Origin: Chara braunii
Lineage: Eukaryota; Streptophyta; Charophyceae; Charales; Characeae
NCBI GenBank assembly: GCA_003427395.1
Contig: BFEA01000447.1
Span: 145,617 to 175,827, forward strand
Direction: 5' to 3'
Length of the DNA stretch: 30,211 nt
In this document: one piece after another, positions 28,805 through 30,211 of the stretch
How the letters are laid out: every line of letters starts with the position of its first letter
How positions within the stretch are numbered: the stretch's first letter is position 1
Program-made: the position numbers and the translations under genes
Notes under the pieces: model-generated
Databases searched by the model: none
Told to the model about the DNA's origin: nothing
Seen by the model: the letters and a program-made list of their open reading frames with translations, nothing else

Positions 28805-28890
28805 AGTGGTTGTGGCCGAGTTGGGGTTTGAACCTACTCACAGATTTTGAAATACCCAATTGCCCGATGAGATAACCGCTCAGGTGGACT
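28805..28890 (-). repeat. tRNA-related SINE-like head (right arm)
   Basis: On the minus strand, CCACCTGAGCGGTTATC (box-A region, 28871-28887) is followed by GGTTCAAACCCC (box B GTTCAAACC at 28825-28833), which fits GWTCRANNC. The spacing of about 40 bases suits a tRNA-like promoter. It is the partner of 798-870. It is followed by a TATTAGTGTGTG transition into the microsatellite, as on the left. Confidence 0.55.
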
Positions 28891-29035
28891 GGGTCCTTGT
28901 TTGATTTTGGGGACTGCTTTCTTTTGAAGTGTATCCGACGTCAGGCTGCTGGCACGTCAGGATGTGCATGTGTTTCCAAACCTTAACGTTGCACAGTGTG
29001 GCAGGCGGGTCCAGTCCTGCAATTTTCAAGCGCCA
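28890..29035. repeat. Conserved outer-arm block (right copy)
   Basis: The reverse complement matches 655-800 closely. It is repeated in part at 29430-29480 as the start of the second 450-bp unit. Confidence 0.8.
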
Positions 29036-29835
29036 ACTTTGGGCGATTTTTCGTGCTCAAAGTAATTAATAAAAACATCTGAAATATTCAGATCCTGTAA
29101 ATTAGATTCCGCTCTTTCTAGAAAAAAATATTAGGGAAAAAAAAAACGTGAAATAAACGTCTCGCCGATTCGTTGTGTTTTCGTTTTTTTACTGCCCTAC
29201 GACGTGTGGGCCAACGGAGAAAGTACCCCAACTTCCGCGATTTTTAGCGCTGAGAAGAAAGACTCAAATCCGCTGAAAATTTAACGGTCTGCATGTTTGG
29301 TCTTAATCTTTCCACGAAAAATGTAAAAAAAAAAAAAACGTTTAGATCGCAGAATAAATGTCGCGCCCATATGGTCTCATTTCCTATTCTTGGCACTTTA
29401 CCTCGTGTGGCAAATGCCTGTGTCTGAACCCTAACGTTGCACAGTGTGGCAGGCGGGTTCAGTCCTGCAATTTTGAACCGCCAACTTTGGCGATTTTTTG
29501 TGCTCAGAGTAATTGATGAAAAAATATGAAATTTTCAAATCCTGCAGCTCAGATTGCGCTCTTTCTAGAAAAAATATCAGGAAAAAAAAAAAAAAAAAAA
29601 AAACGTGAAATAAACGTCGCGCCGATTCGTTGTGTTTTCGTTTTTTACCCCCCTATGACGTGTGGGCCAACAGAGAAAGTACCCCAACTTCAGCGATTTT
29701 TAGCGCTCTGAAAAACGACTCAAATCCACTAAACATTTAAGGGTCTGCAGGTTTTGTCTTGATCTTTCCACGAAAAATGCTAAAAAAAAAAAACAAACAG
29801 TTTAAACCGAGAAAAAAGAACAACGTTCAAACCGC
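28985..29835. repeat. Outer satellite, higher-order repeat of about 450 bp (right arm)
   Basis: CACAGTGTGGCAGGCGGG occurs at 28992 and 29440, and the CCAACGGAGAAAGTACCCC type at 29211 and 29667, giving periods of 448 and 456. Each 450-bp unit holds two monomers related to the 205-216-bp monomers at the left end, in reverse orientation. Confidence 0.85.
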
Positions 29836-29853
29836 AAAATAAATACCGACCCA

Positions 29854-30211
29854 ACCAATCCAAGCACCTACCCACCGAGCCACTCCAAGCACCTACCCGC
29901 CGAGCCACTCCAACCACCTACCCGCCGAGCCACTCCAACCACCTACCCACTGAGTCACTCCACGCACCTAAACCAACCGAGCCACTCCAACACCTATACC
30001 GACCAAGCCCCTCCAAGCACCAGTACCGACCAAGCCACTCCAAGCACCTATCGCCCGAGCCATTCCAAGCACCTACTGACCGAGTCACTCCAAGCACCTC
30101 CCCACCTACCCACTCCAAGCACCTCCCCACCTTCCCACTCCAAGCACCTTCCCACTGAGCCACTCCAAGCACCTATACCGATTGAGCTACTCCAAGCACC
30201 TACCGACCGAG
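29854..30211. repeat. 25-bp minisatellite
   Basis: About 14 units of CACTCCAAGCACCTACC plus a variable (C/G/A)CCGAGC end, running off the window. Unit length is not a multiple of three, so frames across it are incidental. There is no left-arm partner within the window. Confidence 0.9.

Noticed and set aside
29918-30172. 84-codon Trp/Gly-rich frame
   Set aside because: An incidental reading of a 25-bp minisatellite whose unit is not a multiple of three.

Overview
The window looks like intergenic, repeat-rich DNA from a large eukaryotic nuclear genome. I found no convincing host gene, ribosomal RNA, tRNA gene or bacterial-type operon. What can be recognised is eukaryotic mobile DNA: LINE endonuclease and LINE reverse-transcriptase/zinc-finger fragments ending in poly(A), tRNA-derived SINE-like heads with both pol III boxes, a pair of LTRs with tRNA primer-binding-site-like sequences, a YVDD reverse transcriptase that is not LINE type, MITE-like foldbacks, microsatellites and several tandem-repeat families. 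The primer-binding-site form resembles that of plant Ty3/gypsy (Tat/Ogre) elements, so a plant or streptophyte alga is plausible, but I cannot name the species.

The layout is a very large, diverged inverted repeat. From the outside inward, blocks of the left side recur in reverse complement and in the same order on the right. A is the outer satellite plus a tRNA-like block (1-870 against 28805-29830). B is a GC-rich block with a GT/CA microsatellite (870-1610 against 28165-28800). C is an LTR plus its leader (1614-4095 against 20221-22795). D is a tandem array of about 170-180 bp and is the weakest match (about 5640-6360 against 19140-20220). E is a decayed coding block ending in a short palindrome (8740-9705 against 16270-17150). 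Segments aligned by eye in A and B match at roughly 85-90 percent, so this is an old structure and not a fresh read artefact. The arms differ by insertions: a decayed coding stretch (4390-5430) and a YVDD reverse transcriptase (about 7770-8740) on the left, and a 911-bp tandem duplication (17314-19133) and a 5.4-kb block with LINE debris (22795-28165) on the right.

The centre (about 9706-16270) holds a LINE endonuclease pseudogene carrying its own small poly(A)-tailed insertion. It also holds a low-complexity acidic repeat ORF broken at microsatellites, a 207-bp tandem repeat, a MITE-like foldback, unrecognised coding remnants on the minus strand and a SINE. The far right end is a 25-bp minisatellite.

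The most unusual signal lies inside the two LTRs. Each carries about nine or ten scattered copies of a conserved core (CCCAAACTTATGG or its reverse complement). In most copies the core is the loop of a hairpin whose stem differs between copies yet stays self-complementary, including G-U wobbles. The 170-180-bp array shows a similar pattern on a smaller scale. This looks like covariation and suggests a structured RNA or single-stranded DNA element array that I do not recognise.
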